A stretch of DNA of 64,000 nt from Gammaproteobacteria bacterium (GTDB taxonomy: Bacteria; Pseudomonadota; Gammaproteobacteria; SZUA-229), in NCBI GenBank assembly GCA_015488885.1, contig WFMW01000066.1, positions 29,057 to 93,056 of the forward strand, written 5' to 3'. A model generated the notes under the pieces. That model was given only the letters and a program-made list of their open reading frames with translations, did no database searches and was not told the DNA's origin. Made by a program: the position numbers and the translations under genes. Numbering within the stretch: position 1 is the first letter of the stretch; each line of letters opens with the position of its first letter. Shown here one piece after another: positions 17,242 through 26,118 of the stretch.

Positions 17242-18651
17242 TTACACGCTATAGTACATTTCAAATTCGCAGGGATGCGTAGACATACGCAGGCGTTGAA
17301 CTTCTTCATTTTTCAGCTCAATGAAGCCGTCTATCATGTCATCATCAAACACACCGCCTGTTGTAAGGAAGGCGCGGTCAGCATCCAGTGCAGCCAGAGC
17401 TTCATCAAATGCAGTGGCAACCTGTGGGATTTTAGCTTCTTCTTCAGGCGGCAGGTCATACAGGTCTTTTGTTGCGGCTTCGCCTGGGTCAATTTTATTG
17501 TTGATACCGTCCAGACCGGCCATTAACATGGCGGCAAAACACAGATAGGGGTTAGCCGTATTATCACCAAAACGTACTTCAATACGACGGCCTTTAGGGT
17601 TGGCTACAAAAGGAATACGTATGGATGCAGAGCGGTTACGAGCAGAATAGGCCAGCATCACTGGAGCTTCAAAACCCGGAACCAGACGCTTGTAGCTGTT
17701 GGTAGACGCGTTAGCAAATGCATTCAGTGCTTTAGCGTGCTTGATAATGCCGCCAATGTAATACAGGGCAGTTTGTGACAGGCCGCCATAAAGATCACCC
17801 GAAAACAGGTTTTCACCATCCTTGAAGATAGACTGATGTACATGCATACCATTACCATTATCACCAACCAGTGGTTTGGGCATGAAGGTGGCAGTTTTAC
17901 CGTATGCATGGGCAACATTATGTACAACATATTTAAAGATCTGCACTTCATCAGCTTTGCGTACCAGAGTATTAAACAGGCTACCAATTTCACATTGTCC
18001 AGCAGTACCTACTTCATGGTGATGAACTTCAGTTTTGGCACCCATTTCATCCATCACCAGGCACATGGCTGAACGCATATCCTGCAGTGAATCGACGGGG
18101 GGAACCGGGAAATAACCGCCCTTAATACCGGGACGATGCCCCATATTGCCACCTTCAAAACTTTCGTTTGATGCCCAGGCAGCTTCTTCAGAGCTTATTT
18201 TATAACCGGACTCACCCATGGTGTCCGTCCACTGCACACTGTCAAAGACAAAAAATTCATTTTCGGGGCCAAAGTAGGCGGCATCACCCACACCACAGGA
18301 CTTCAGGTAGGCTTCTGCACGTTTGGCAATGGAACGTGGGTCACGGTTATAACCCTGCATATCAGCTGGTTCGATAATGTCACAACGCAGGTTCAGGGTG
18401 ACTTCTTCACAGAACGGGTCAATGACCTGAGAATCGCAGTCTGGCATTAAAATCATGTCGGAGGCATTTATGCCTTTCCATCCGGCAATAGACGAGCCAT
18501 CAAACATTTTGCCGCCTTCGAGTTCACCTTTATCAATGGTATTGGCAGGAACAGAAACATGCTGTTCTTTGCCGTGAGTATCAGTAAAACGAAAATCGAC
18601 AAATTTAACGTCTTTTTCGTTAATCATATTTAGAACATCACTTGCAGACAT
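17242..18651 (-). CDS. glnA: Glutamine synthetase type I
   Basis: A 469-residue enzyme that makes glutamine from glutamate, ammonia and ATP. It has the beta-grasp N domain ([17 protein letters not shown]), the Asp latch ([15 protein letters not shown]), metal ligands in [10 protein letters not shown] and [13 protein letters not shown], the nucleotide loop NGMHVHQS, and the adenylylation-type loop ending NLYDLPPEE (here [10 protein letters not shown]), placing it in the type I-beta group regulated by AMP addition on Tyr. The start has good AT-rich upstream sequence. A sigma-54 promoter and NtrC-like site lie 180-300 bp upstream. Confidence 0.97.
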   Translation of the reverse strand: MSASDVLNMINEKDVKFVDFRFTDTHGKEQHVSVPANTIDKGELEGGKMFDGSSIAGWKGINASDMILMPDCDSQVIDPFCEEVTLNLRCDIIEPADMQGYNRDPRSIAKRAEAYLKSCGVGDAAYFGPENEFFVFDSVQWTDTMGESGYKISSEEAAWASNESFEGGNMGHRPGIKGGYFPVPPVDSLQDMRSAMCLVMDEMGAKTEVHHHEVGTAGQCEIGSLFNTLVRKADEVQIFKYVVHNVAHAYGKTATFMPKPLVGDNGNGMHVHQSIFKDGENLFSGDLYGGLSQTALYYIGGIIKHAKALNAFANASTNSYKRLVPGFEAPVMLAYSARNRSASIRIPFVANPKGRRIEVRFGDNTANPYLCFAAMLMAGLDGINNKIDPGEAATKDLYDLPPEEEAKIPQVATAFDEALAALDADRAFLTTGGVFDDDMIDGFIELKNEEVQRLRMSTHPCEFEMYYSV

Positions 18652-18833
18652 TTTATAAACCTCTTTCTTCTAAATTAAATAATAGTTAGAAACCTTTGTA
18701 ACAAAAACCCACCCACAACTATTTGGTCTGTCGCAACCGGGTGGTGCTGTTATGTTCAGGAAACCTGTAAATGTCTGGATAGACCCTTCTCAATCAGGGC
18801 GTCATCAGACGACTTCGACATAGTCGTAATTTT

Positions 18834-18849
18834 GCACGAAACGTGCCAG
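18834..18849 (-). promoter_or_regulatory. Sigma-54 promoter of glnA
   Basis: On the minus strand TGGCACGTTTCGTGCA matches the sigma-54 pattern TGGCACR-N4-TTGCW with one mismatch (GTGC for TTGC). Transcription would start near 18822, about 170 bp before the glnA ATG. It needs an activator, presumably NtrC. Confidence 0.75.
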
Positions 18850-18899
18850 GAATGGAAACCCCATTTTAGCGATCTATATCAATAAAGCTGGTAAACCTT

Positions 18900-18916
18900 G
18901 CACTACAATGGCGCGT
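18900..18916 (-). promoter_or_regulatory. NtrC-like binding site upstream of glnA
   Basis: TGCACTACAATGGCGCG agrees with the NtrC consensus TGCACCA-N3-TGGTGCA at 14 of 17 positions. It centres about 85 bp upstream of the predicted start. A weaker partial site begins at 18929. The whole 317-bp gap 18652-18968 holds only these regulatory elements; I see no gene in it. Confidence 0.55.
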
Positions 18917-18968
18917 TAGCATTAATTTGCACCGAAACAGGGCGCATGGGTTATGGTTAAAGACTCGG

Positions 18969-20111
18969 CTACCGAAAATTAAGATAACACTTACCAACAC
19001 AGGGGAGTTGTTTGCAACTGTCACGGAAGGCCTGTTTGATGGTTTCAGCTGCTTCAAGAGAGCTGAGCTGCGACAGTGGAAATAATGCTTCGACATCAAT
19101 TCTGCCATTCAGGTAATGCAGGGTAATGTCTTCAATGGGCTTTAATTCGGTCGAACTCTGCCATTCCTCCTGTAAAGCGGTGACTAATTCACGGCGTAAA
19201 GGCAGCTGGGTGCAGCTTCCGGCTGTTTCATCATCTTCAGGGTCGATATGCACGGTGACATCATTAATTTCCTCAAAGGTCTGCTTAAGTTTATTTTCCA
19301 CCATTTCAGAGATATGATGACCTTCAGACACACTGAGGCGCGGGGCGACCTGAATATGCACATCAACCAGGGCATTTTGTCCCATGTGGCGGGTACGTAA
19401 CATGTGTAGCTGGCGAACATCTTCAACAGAGAGAATCGTCTGGCGGATTTGTTCAATTTGTTCAGGACTGAGGGCAGTATCGACGAGTTCCTGAACACTT
19501 TGACGGGTGAGCTTGAAACCAATTTTGGCAATCATCAGCGCGACCAGTAAGGCGGCAATTTCATCCAGAAAAGGATAGTTAAAATAGGTGCCACCAATAC
19601 CGATAAAAACGATAATAGAAGAAATAGCATCACTACGGTGGTGCCAGGCGTTGGCAACCAGTAAGGAGGACTTGATACGCGTGGCCACCCGTTTAGTGGC
19701 GTGGTAGAGCATTTCCTTACTGATGATAGAAATAGCCGCAATGATTAGTGTATAGGGTTGGGGGAGTTGCGGGATGACTTCCTGATTCAGGCGGTGGATG
19801 GCATCAAAACCAATGCCTGCTCCAACCACCAGCAGTAAAACACCCAGTGCAACTGTACCCAGCGTTTCATAACGAGCATGACCATAAGGATGGTCTTCAT
19901 CGGCATCTTCACCAGCGTGTTTGGCGGCAACCAATACCATCGCATCACTGATAAGGTCAGAAAAGGAATGTATACCATCGGCCAGTAATGCCTGTGAGTG
20001 CCCGGCTATACCACCAATGATTTTTATCACCGAAAGGATAATATTGACAGCCGCCCCCCACAGGGTAATGCGGCTGGTTGCCTGTTGACGTTGTTCCAGT
20101 GTTAACTGCAT
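18969..20111 (-). CDS. Cation diffusion facilitator (FieF/CzcD family)
   Basis: A 380-residue inner-membrane metal/proton antiporter. Six membrane segments span about residues 12-200. Metal-site motifs are ADGIHSFSDLISD in TM2 and HHRSDAISS in TM5. A cytoplasmic MMP-like domain follows (HMLRTRHMGQNALVDVHI, HHISEMVE). The protein is about 80 residues longer than FieF because of an extra C-terminal segment (about 300-380). The likely substrate is Zn, Fe or Mn; the sequence does not decide. It lies before glnA on the same strand but 317 bp away, so it is probably independent. Confidence 0.88.
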   Translation of the reverse strand: MQLTLEQRQQATSRITLWGAAVNIILSVIKIIGGIAGHSQALLADGIHSFSDLISDAMVLVAAKHAGEDADEDHPYGHARYETLGTVALGVLLLVVGAGIGFDAIHRLNQEVIPQLPQPYTLIIAAISIISKEMLYHATKRVATRIKSSLLVANAWHHRSDAISSIIVFIGIGGTYFNYPFLDEIAALLVALMIAKIGFKLTRQSVQELVDTALSPEQIEQIRQTILSVEDVRQLHMLRTRHMGQNALVDVHIQVAPRLSVSEGHHISEMVENKLKQTFEEINDVTVHIDPEDDETAGSCTQLPLRRELVTALQEEWQSSTELKPIEDITLHYLNGRIDVEALFPLSQLSSLEAAETIKQAFRDSCKQLPCVGKCYLNFR

Positions 20112-20180
20112 AGCGATAGTTTAACTCAGAAGATAGTTGGAGAACAGGAACTGCCGTGAAGCGAGTTAGCTGCTTATGCG

Positions 20181-20732
20181 CTATAACTGGTTAAAATTCG
20201 TGAATAGTTGTGTTTGTGAAAAATTTACCATAACGGGTTGCTGTGATTTAAGCCACTGCATCAACCGTAACTGTCCATTTTCCAGTGCCTGTTGAATTGA
20301 CGCGTGCAGGCTGCGTTGCAGCAAAAAAACTGGCTGTAGTTTCTGACCGGTGGTTGCGGCGGCAAGACGGTGACCAGCTATTTCATTACCGAGTTTTTCA
20401 AACACAGACGTTTCCAGTAATGGCATATCACAGGGGCTAACCAGTACCCATTCATTATCGCAAGAAGGCAGACAGGCCGCTAAACCGGCTAATGGCCCCT
20501 GAAACCCCTCAGTAGTATCACCAATAACTTTACTGCTATATTGCCGGTAGGTTTCAATATTTCGGTTAGCGCTGATAATAATATCATTGCATAGCGGTGT
20601 GAGTGTGGAGAGTATATAGTCGATAAACTTTTTATTGTTGTATTTCACCAGCCCCTTATCGCGTCCGCCCATACGTTTACCCTGGCCACCGGCAAGAATA
20701 ATAGCGCTGAAAGGTGGTGCTGACAGGGTCAT
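20181..20732 (-). CDS. mobA: Molybdenum cofactor guanylyltransferase
   Basis: A 183-residue enzyme that transfers GMP from GTP to molybdenum-molybdopterin, giving the bis-MGD cofactor of nitrate reductases and related enzymes. The N-terminal nucleotide loop is LAGGQGKRMGGRDKGL; the metal-binding segment is VSPCDMPLL. Its start overlaps the stop of the kinase/phosphatase gene by 4 bp (ATGA), making it the last gene of the nitrate uptake operon. No nitrate reductase is in the window. Confidence 0.9.
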   Translation of the reverse strand: MTLSAPPFSAIILAGGQGKRMGGRDKGLVKYNNKKFIDYILSTLTPLCNDIIISANRNIETYRQYSSKVIGDTTEGFQGPLAGLAACLPSCDNEWVLVSPCDMPLLETSVFEKLGNEIAGHRLAAATTGQKLQPVFLLQRSLHASIQQALENGQLRLMQWLKSQQPVMVNFSQTQLFTNFNQL

Positions 20733-22450
20733 AAAAAGACGTAGATTAACCAGCCAATATTTGTGGCAAATAACACACCGCTAAGTATTTTCCAGAACAG
20801 CGCCGGGTTATTTTCCAGTAGTGGCGCTGAATATTTCATAAAATCAGGGTTAGGGTGGGTCAGGTCGAAAAAGAATTCCGAGAACGTATCATAACGTTGG
20901 CGGGAATCTATTTTAACCGCTTTGCGCAAGGCACCATCCAGCCATAAGGGTATCATCGGGTTATGCACAATTGCGCTAATGTAGTTCATTTTATTGCTGT
21001 TTTTCCAGTTAAGTTCGCGGCCAAGTTTATCACCATAAGGCAACTGGCCGGTCAGCATTTCATAAACTATCACACCTAAAGAAAAAATATCCGAGCGGTT
21101 GCTGCCTTCTGAACCGAGCAAATATTCGGGGGCGGTATAATTTTTGGTACCAAGTAAATCCATCCGCTCAACCGGGGTGCTTATTTCACGAATGCCGGCA
21201 ATTTTAACGGAACCAAAATCAATAATCTTGATACCGTCATCATCGGTCAGCATAATATTTTCCGGTTTCAGATCGCGGTGTAACATTTCCATGCGATGAA
21301 ATGCCCGCAGGCCCTGGATAATGTCATGACATAGTTGCGTTACCTGATTAATATCCGGGAAGGTGTTTTCCTTTATCCACTGACGCAGGGTTTTACCTTC
21401 AAGATATTCCATGATGAAATACAGAAAATTACGCGGACGTTTTAACTCGTGTATGCGTAGAACATGTTTGCTGTTAATGCGTTTACCCGCCCACTCCTCC
21501 ATATAAAAACGTTCGATATAAGCCGGGTCATCCGAATAATTTACTGATGGTGTTTTCATCATGAATAATTCACCGCTTTCCCGGTCACGCACCTTGTATA
21601 ACTGTGATGTGGTGCTGGCATGAATTTCACCAAGAATTTCATAACCGTCAATGGTCATACCCGGCCCCATTGGCGGTGGAAACGGCAGCCGAGTCAGTTG
21701 CTGGTAAACTTCGTTGGGATCCTGACTGGGCAGTTGTTCAAGCTGAATAATTTGACAGGTGACATTATCGTGGCTACCGGCTTCGAGTGCATGGCTGATA
21801 ATGTCATCGGCAATAATTTCAATCGAGCGGCTACTATCCAGATGTTTTTTAAGTTGTGCGTCATTAAGGTAATCATGAACACCATCCGTGGTCATAACAA
21901 AAATATCATCTTTTTTAATACTGACGCTGCGGTAATCAATGTCAAGATGAAAATCAATCCCCATGGCACGGCTTAAATAGTTTTTTTCATTTGAGATCCA
22001 CACCCGGTGGTCTTTGGTCAGGCATTCAAAATCGATATGGTTATGGCTTTTGCGGTAGCGATAAATACGTGAATCGCCAATATGAAACAGGTGCGCAGTG
22101 GTCGATTTAAACACAATGGCACTAAACGTAGTAACCATGCCGTGAGCCTGATCTTTATTGCCATTGCTCAATAACCAGTTATTGATAGCGGTAAGCACTT
22201 TTGCCCCGGAGGTTTTTACCGACCAGGTTTCCGGGGTGCTAAAATAATCATTAAGAAAACTTTTTACACAGTGTTCACTGGCTTCCTGTGCATTGGCGCA
22301 ACTGCCCATGCCATCGGCAATAGCACAGGCGATACCCTTGCTATCGAGGGTTGAATCCTGCGGAATAAGTGCACCGTAAAAATCCTCGTTACGCTTCTTA
22401 ATGCCTTTGCTGGAACTTTGGGCAAGATTAATGGTTAGTTTCGTGATCAT
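20729..22450 (-). CDS. Fused PP2C phosphatase and Ser/Thr protein kinase, tail-anchored
   Basis: A 573-residue protein. The N-terminal 240 residues form a PP2C phosphatase with metal-binding motifs ADGMGSCANA, HIGDSRIYRYR, TTDGVHDYL and SHDNVTCQ. A Hanks-type kinase follows, with the ATP lysine in LFMMKTP, HRDLKPENIML (about residue 390), DFGSVK, and APE-like TAPEYLLG. A single C-terminal membrane helix (ILSGVLFATNIGWLIYVFL) anchors it with the enzyme domains in the cytoplasm. It lies between the nitrate transporter (27 bp) and mobA (4-bp overlap). This arrangement recurs beside nitrate transporters in gammaproteobacteria. The protein substrate is unknown; control of the transporter is a plausible guess. 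Confidence 0.9.
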   Translation of the reverse strand: MITKLTINLAQSSSKGIKKRNEDFYGALIPQDSTLDSKGIACAIADGMGSCANAQEASEHCVKSFLNDYFSTPETWSVKTSGAKVLTAINNWLLSNGNKDQAHGMVTTFSAIVFKSTTAHLFHIGDSRIYRYRKSHNHIDFECLTKDHRVWISNEKNYLSRAMGIDFHLDIDYRSVSIKKDDIFVMTTDGVHDYLNDAQLKKHLDSSRSIEIIADDIISHALEAGSHDNVTCQIIQLEQLPSQDPNEVYQQLTRLPFPPPMGPGMTIDGYEILGEIHASTTSQLYKVRDRESGELFMMKTPSVNYSDDPAYIERFYMEEWAGKRINSKHVLRIHELKRPRNFLYFIMEYLEGKTLRQWIKENTFPDINQVTQLCHDIIQGLRAFHRMEMLHRDLKPENIMLTDDDGIKIIDFGSVKIAGIREISTPVERMDLLGTKNYTAPEYLLGSEGSNRSDIFSLGVIVYEMLTGQLPYGDKLGRELNWKNSNKMNYISAIVHNPMIPLWLDGALRKAVKIDSRQRYDTFSEFFFDLTHPNPDFMKYSAPLLENNPALFWKILSGVLFATNIGWLIYVFL

Positions 22451-22477
22451 AAAAGCTGGATTTATCTTATTAATGAC

Positions 22478-23947
22478 TCAACCTACATCAATCATCTGTA
22501 CCGTGCCATCGGGCATTATTTCAGCAGTTTGCCCTTTAGGTTCATCAATAAACTGCACGGCAAGCAAGGTAACAATGGCTGAGCAGGCAATAACCATAAA
22601 AAACATCGATGGATCAACAAAGGAGAATACCGTAAGAAAACTCACTGCACCAACATTTCCGTAGGCCCCAGCCATACCGGCAATCTGTCCCGTCATGCGG
22701 CGTTTTACCAGCGGCACAATCGCAAATACCGCACCCTCACCAGCCTGCACAAAGAAAGAGCAGGCCATGGTGGCAATAACCGCCAGCGGTAAAGGCCAGG
22801 CAGGCGTTATCGCGCTAAGCAGAAAATAACCCGCTGACAGTCCGCCAATCAGGATACTCAGACTTTTTTTACGACCAAAACGATCACTGAAAAAACCACC
22901 ACTGGGTCGCGCCACCAGATTCATAAAAGCAAAACCTGATGCCAGCATACCGGCCTCGACAATGGAGAGGTTAAAGGTGTTTTTGAAAAATAGTGGTAGC
23001 ATGGAAATAACCGCCAGTTCAGAACCGAAAGTCACCAGATATGCCAGATCAAGTACCGCAACATTTTTAAACTGATAACGATGTATTTCTGGCACGGTTT
23101 CTTTAAATACGTGGGCGTTGATACGCCAGATATGCGCGCTCTGGTACAGATAGACAGCGACCAGAGTCAGATAAACGGTATCGGTAAAAAAGCCATCAAT
23201 AATCCCCAGATTCGCTGGCCCCAGTTTCCATGCCAGTACCGCGAGTGCGGCATACATGGGAATATTCATCAATAAATAGAAGAAAAAATCACCTTTGCTG
23301 GTCACTTCCATCGCACCGGTCTTTTTTGGTTTAAAATACGTGGAGCCTTTGGGCGTGTTGCGTGCCAGTTTATAAAAAACAAACGAATACAGCAAAGCTA
23401 TCACACCGGTGGTGGCAATCGCATAACGCCAGCCATTATCGCCGCCATACATTAACGCAATGGTTGGTAGAGTCATGGCAGCAGCGGCTGAGCCGAAGTT
23501 ACCCCAGCCACCATAAATACCTTCCGCAATACCCACCTGTTTGGCAGGGAACCACTCACCAATCATGCGAATACCAATAACAAAACCAGCGCCGACAAAG
23601 CCCAGAGCAAAGCGACTGGCCAGCAGCATCTGGTAGGAATTAGCCAGCGCAAAGGAAAAACAGATAAAGCTGGAAAAAAATAACAGGCAGGAATAAGTAA
23701 TACGCGGGCCATATTTATCCACCAGCATTCCAATAATAATTCGTGCCGGAATGGTTAATGCTACATTCATAATCAGCAGTGCTTTAACTTCCTGTTTGCT
23801 GAGGCCAAAGGTTTGCTGAATGGAAGCCAGTAACGGAGCATGGTTAAACCAGACGAAAAAACTGATAAAGAATGCTATCCAGGTTAAATGTAAGGTGCGC
23901 ATATTGCCGCGAAAGGAAAACAGGTTTAGTTTGGGCGTTGACATCAT
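22478..23947 (-). CDS. MFS nitrate/nitrite transporter (NarK/NasA family)
   Basis: A 489-residue major facilitator protein with 12 or more hydrophobic segments. The conserved family segments are [35 protein letters not shown] and, in the second half, [15 protein letters not shown], the glycine-rich nitrate signatures of NarK-type carriers, plus arginines in TM2 and TM8 regions. The start could be the first or second of two adjacent ATGs (23947 or 23944). It leads an operon with the kinase/phosphatase and mobA and has a consensus sigma-54 promoter 47 bp upstream, so it is likely for assimilation under nitrogen limitation. Confidence 0.88.
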   Translation of the reverse strand: MMSTPKLNLFSFRGNMRTLHLTWIAFFISFFVWFNHAPLLASIQQTFGLSKQEVKALLIMNVALTIPARIIIGMLVDKYGPRITYSCLLFFSSFICFSFALANSYQMLLASRFALGFVGAGFVIGIRMIGEWFPAKQVGIAEGIYGGWGNFGSAAAAMTLPTIALMYGGDNGWRYAIATTGVIALLYSFVFYKLARNTPKGSTYFKPKKTGAMEVTSKGDFFFYLLMNIPMYAALAVLAWKLGPANLGIIDGFFTDTVYLTLVAVYLYQSAHIWRINAHVFKETVPEIHRYQFKNVAVLDLAYLVTFGSELAVISMLPLFFKNTFNLSIVEAGMLASGFAFMNLVARPSGGFFSDRFGRKKSLSILIGGLSAGYFLLSAITPAWPLPLAVIATMACSFFVQAGEGAVFAIVPLVKRRMTGQIAGMAGAYGNVGAVSFLTVFSFVDPSMFFMVIACSAIVTLLAVQFIDEPKGQTAEIMPDGTVQMIDVG

Positions 23948-23993
23948 TGTTGCCTATATCGTTGAGTATTAATAAGAATATTAATACTACTTC

Positions 23994-24009
23994 AGCAATG
24001 ACCGTGCCA
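23994..24009 (-). promoter_or_regulatory. Consensus sigma-54 promoter of the nitrate operon
   Basis: On the minus strand TGGCACGGTCATTGCT matches TGGCACR-N4-TTGCW at every fixed position. Predicted start of transcription is near 23984, about 37 bp before the transporter ATG. Confidence 0.85.
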
Positions 24010-24081
24010 ACTTATTATTGTTATAAAAACAATGACTTAAGGCCTTAGCTTCCACCTGCCTGCACTCGATTGAGAACCTGC

Positions 24082-24096
24082 GCACCATTGATGTGC
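24082..24096 (-). promoter_or_regulatory. NtrC site of the nitrate operon
   Basis: GCACCATTGATGTGC is GCAC-N7-GTGC, the symmetric core of NtrC sites, centred about 105 bp upstream of the predicted sigma-54 start. The rest of the 403-bp gap 23948-24350 shows no convincing gene; a small open frame at 24093-24278 overlaps this site and has no recognisable product. Confidence 0.7.
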
Positions 24097-24350
24097 AGGT
24101 GATGTTTATTAATCGAACAGCGTCATTGATGCCCGATACCAAACGGGCCGGGATGTCCAGGCAGTGGAGCAGACAACTGAGCACGCCGCCGAATGATGGG
24201 TACCGGAATGAAAAAGAATGGATTGGATCAGCAGTGGAATATACCATCGCCGCAACTTTGCCTCACAGTTTCAGGTGATAGGAGCCTGTCGGGTTTAACA
24301 CAAGCTGCTGTATCCAGACAAATTCAGAGCCTCACCACACCATTTCCAAA

Positions 24351-24944
24351 TTAGGGTTTTATTTCTGTCATTTTACGGATCACAATATTGACCATGGGTG
24401 CGTCTGATGCAAATGGCCCTTTTGCACCGGTTTTTACCTGTGAAATTTTGTCCACCACGTCCTGGCCTTTAATCACCTTGCCAAATACAGTGTAACCCCA
24501 GCCACGTGATGTTTTGCTGGTGAAGTCTAAAAAACTGTTGTCGTTGGTATTGATAAAAAACTGATTGGTGGCAGAGTGTGGTGCGCTGGTGCGAGCCATG
24601 GCAATGGTGTATTTCAGGTTTTTCAGGCCATTGTCAGCTTCATTTTTTATAGGGTCATTGGTTGGTTTCTTCTCGAAATCAACGGTATAGCCGCCGCCCT
24701 GATTCATGAAATTTTTAATCACGCGATGAAAAATTGTGCCGTCATAAGCGCCACTCCTGACATAGGCAAGAAAGTTTTTAACGGTTTTCGGTGCTTTGTC
24801 GGGGTAAAGCTCAATAATCATCGTTCCTTTACTGGTTTCCATTTTAACTTCCGGGTTATGCGTGGTGGCAGACCGGGCTATAGCGGGTAAAGTCAGTGTA
24901 ATGCTAAGAAAAATCAGGTTTAAAAAGCGGGTTATTTTTTTCAT
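24351..24944 (-). CDS. Periplasmic cyclophilin-type peptidyl-prolyl isomerase
   Basis: The start is taken at ATG 24944 (MKKITRFLNLIFLSITL), with AGGA 6 bp upstream; an earlier in-frame start would add seven residues before the signal peptide. The 197-residue precursor carries a Sec signal ending near ARS. The cyclophilin domain has FHRVIKNFMNQGG (catalytic Arg and Phe), a GG loop, and ARTSAPHSATNQFFIN. It should catalyse cis-trans isomerisation of prolyl bonds in exported proteins. It lies 45 bp after the TetR gene on the same strand. Confidence 0.9.
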   Translation of the reverse strand: MKKITRFLNLIFLSITLTLPAIARSATTHNPEVKMETSKGTMIIELYPDKAPKTVKNFLAYVRSGAYDGTIFHRVIKNFMNQGGGYTVDFEKKPTNDPIKNEADNGLKNLKYTIAMARTSAPHSATNQFFINTNDNSFLDFTSKTSRGWGYTVFGKVIKGQDVVDKISQVKTGAKGPFASDAPMVNIVIRKMTEIKP

Positions 24945-24989
24945 AATGATTCCTGTAGTATTCAATGTCTACTATAAATGTCTATTCAA

Positions 24990-25634
24990 TTAAGCTGCTG
25001 AAATATTCGCTTTGCGTGAAAGCTGGGTATGGTTGATGCCTAAAGAACGCAAAAATAAGGCGATTAATTCATGGCTGATTTCATGCAGGCTTACATCGAT
25101 AAGCCGGTCTTCGGGTTGCAGGCATTTTTGAATCAGAGTTTCACGCACCATACCCTGATACAGCAGGCCTGCTGATAAAATGGTGACTTCCCGGTTGGGT
25201 AAATCGTAGGGGAGAATGTCATTCAGGCCGTATTCGATATAATCGGTAAAACTTTTCCAGCGATTACGGAAAAAGGAGAGGCTGGCCGGGTTGCCTTCAA
25301 GCAGGCTCTGGAGTTCAATACGTAAAATATCGGGGTTATTCGCAATGCTGTTGATATACACTTCTGTCATGCCCGCAAGGGCATCTTCGAAGTGCGTGCC
25401 ATGCTTAACAATGGTATCGACATAACTTTGTCGTTGGCCGGCGAATTGCTCCAGAACAGTATTGTAAAGCTCCTGCTTGGACTTGAAATGGCGATAGATA
25501 ATGGCTGAGCTAACATTGGCTGCGCGGGCTATTTTATCAATGGATATGCCGTGATAGCCTTTACTGGCAAAAAGACCCCGAGCAGCAGAGATAATAGATT
25601 CTCTGCGTTCGGGGCCTGAGAGTCGGGATTTGAT
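24990..25634 (-). CDS. TetR-family regulator with a non-standard start (ATC)
   Basis: The frame from the stop at 24990 runs up to a stop at 25656 and encodes a complete TetR DNA-binding domain (SIDKIARAANVSSAIIYRHFKSK...LYNTVLEQF) before the first ATG at 25370. No ATG, GTG or TTG occurs in frame upstream of that domain. GAGGA followed 7 bp later by ATC at 25634 looks like a normal ribosome site with ATG changed to ATC, so I place the start there (214 residues). It could be a rare ATC start or a gene crippled by a start mutation. The ligand domain is unassigned. It is downstream of tusA with a 47-bp gap. Confidence 0.6.
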   Translation of the reverse strand: MKSRLSGPERRESIISAARGLFASKGYHGISIDKIARAANVSSAIIYRHFKSKQELYNTVLEQFAGQRQSYVDTIVKHGTHFEDALAGMTEVYINSIANNPDILRIELQSLLEGNPASLSFFRNRWKSFTDYIEYGLNDILPYDLPNREVTILSAGLLYQGMVRETLIQKCLQPEDRLIDVSLHEISHELIALFLRSLGINHTQLSRKANISAA

Positions 25635-25681
25635 CGTTGTATCCTCAACGGTCTGTTAATGCAGACGGGTTAAGTAATAAC

Positions 25682-25915
25682 TTAAGCGGCTTTTTCAATC
25701 ATGAAGACGAATTTGCCTTCTTCTTCACCGCTGGACTTCAGTGTATTACCGGTCTGCTTGCAAAAAGCCTCGAAATCTTTAACCGAACCAGGGTCAGTGG
25801 CAATAATTTTCAATGTCTGGCCGTTTTCCAGTGCAGCAATGGCTTTTTTGGCACGCAGGATAGGTAGTGGGCAGTTTAAGCCGCTGGCATCTAATTCAGA
25901 ATCAAAATCACTCAT
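25682..25915 (-). CDS. tusA: TusA-family sulfur carrier protein
   Basis: A 77-residue protein with the CPxP motif (SGLNCPLPIL, Cys near 15), which carries persulfide sulfur in tRNA thiolation or in sulfur oxidation. The length is typical. It is the first gene of a tusA-tetR pair with a 14-bp palindrome upstream. Being paired with a TetR regulator rather than dsr/hdr genes does not tell which TusA role applies. Confidence 0.85.
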   Translation of the reverse strand: MSDFDSELDASGLNCPLPILRAKKAIAALENGQTLKIIATDPGSVKDFEAFCKQTGNTLKSSGEEEGKFVFMIEKAA

Positions 25916-25965
25916 AAATCACCTCGTTAGGTTATGTATGCAGGCAGGATGCCTTGCATTTATAA

Positions 25966-25979
25966 AGTAAACGTTTACT
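25966..25979. promoter_or_regulatory. 14-bp palindrome upstream of tusA, candidate TetR operator
   Basis: AGTAAACGTTTACT is a perfect palindrome, 50 bp upstream of the tusA ATG. Its size and symmetry suit a TetR-family dimer, and a TetR gene lies in the same operon, so autoregulation is likely. Confidence 0.55.
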
Positions 25980-26075
25980 AACTTAATGCTTAATATATGT
26001 TATGTCAAGTTAACCCGAGTAAATATATGGTATCCTTCTCAAGAAGCAGACGGTGATTGAATGTCATCTAATGCG

Positions 26076-26090
26076 TGTTCGCCTTAGTAA
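26076..26090 (+). repeat. Copy 3 of a 15-base intergenic motif
   Basis: TGTTCGCCTTAGTAA, 29 bp before the rmuC start. See copies at 10322 and 13725. Confidence 0.45.
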
Positions 26091-26118
26091 TAGTATCGTC
26101 CCGGGATAATGCATATAT

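Noticed and set aside
24093..24278. A small frame in the gap before the nitrate transporter
   Set aside because: It overlaps the NtrC site, has no clear ribosome site and no recognised product.
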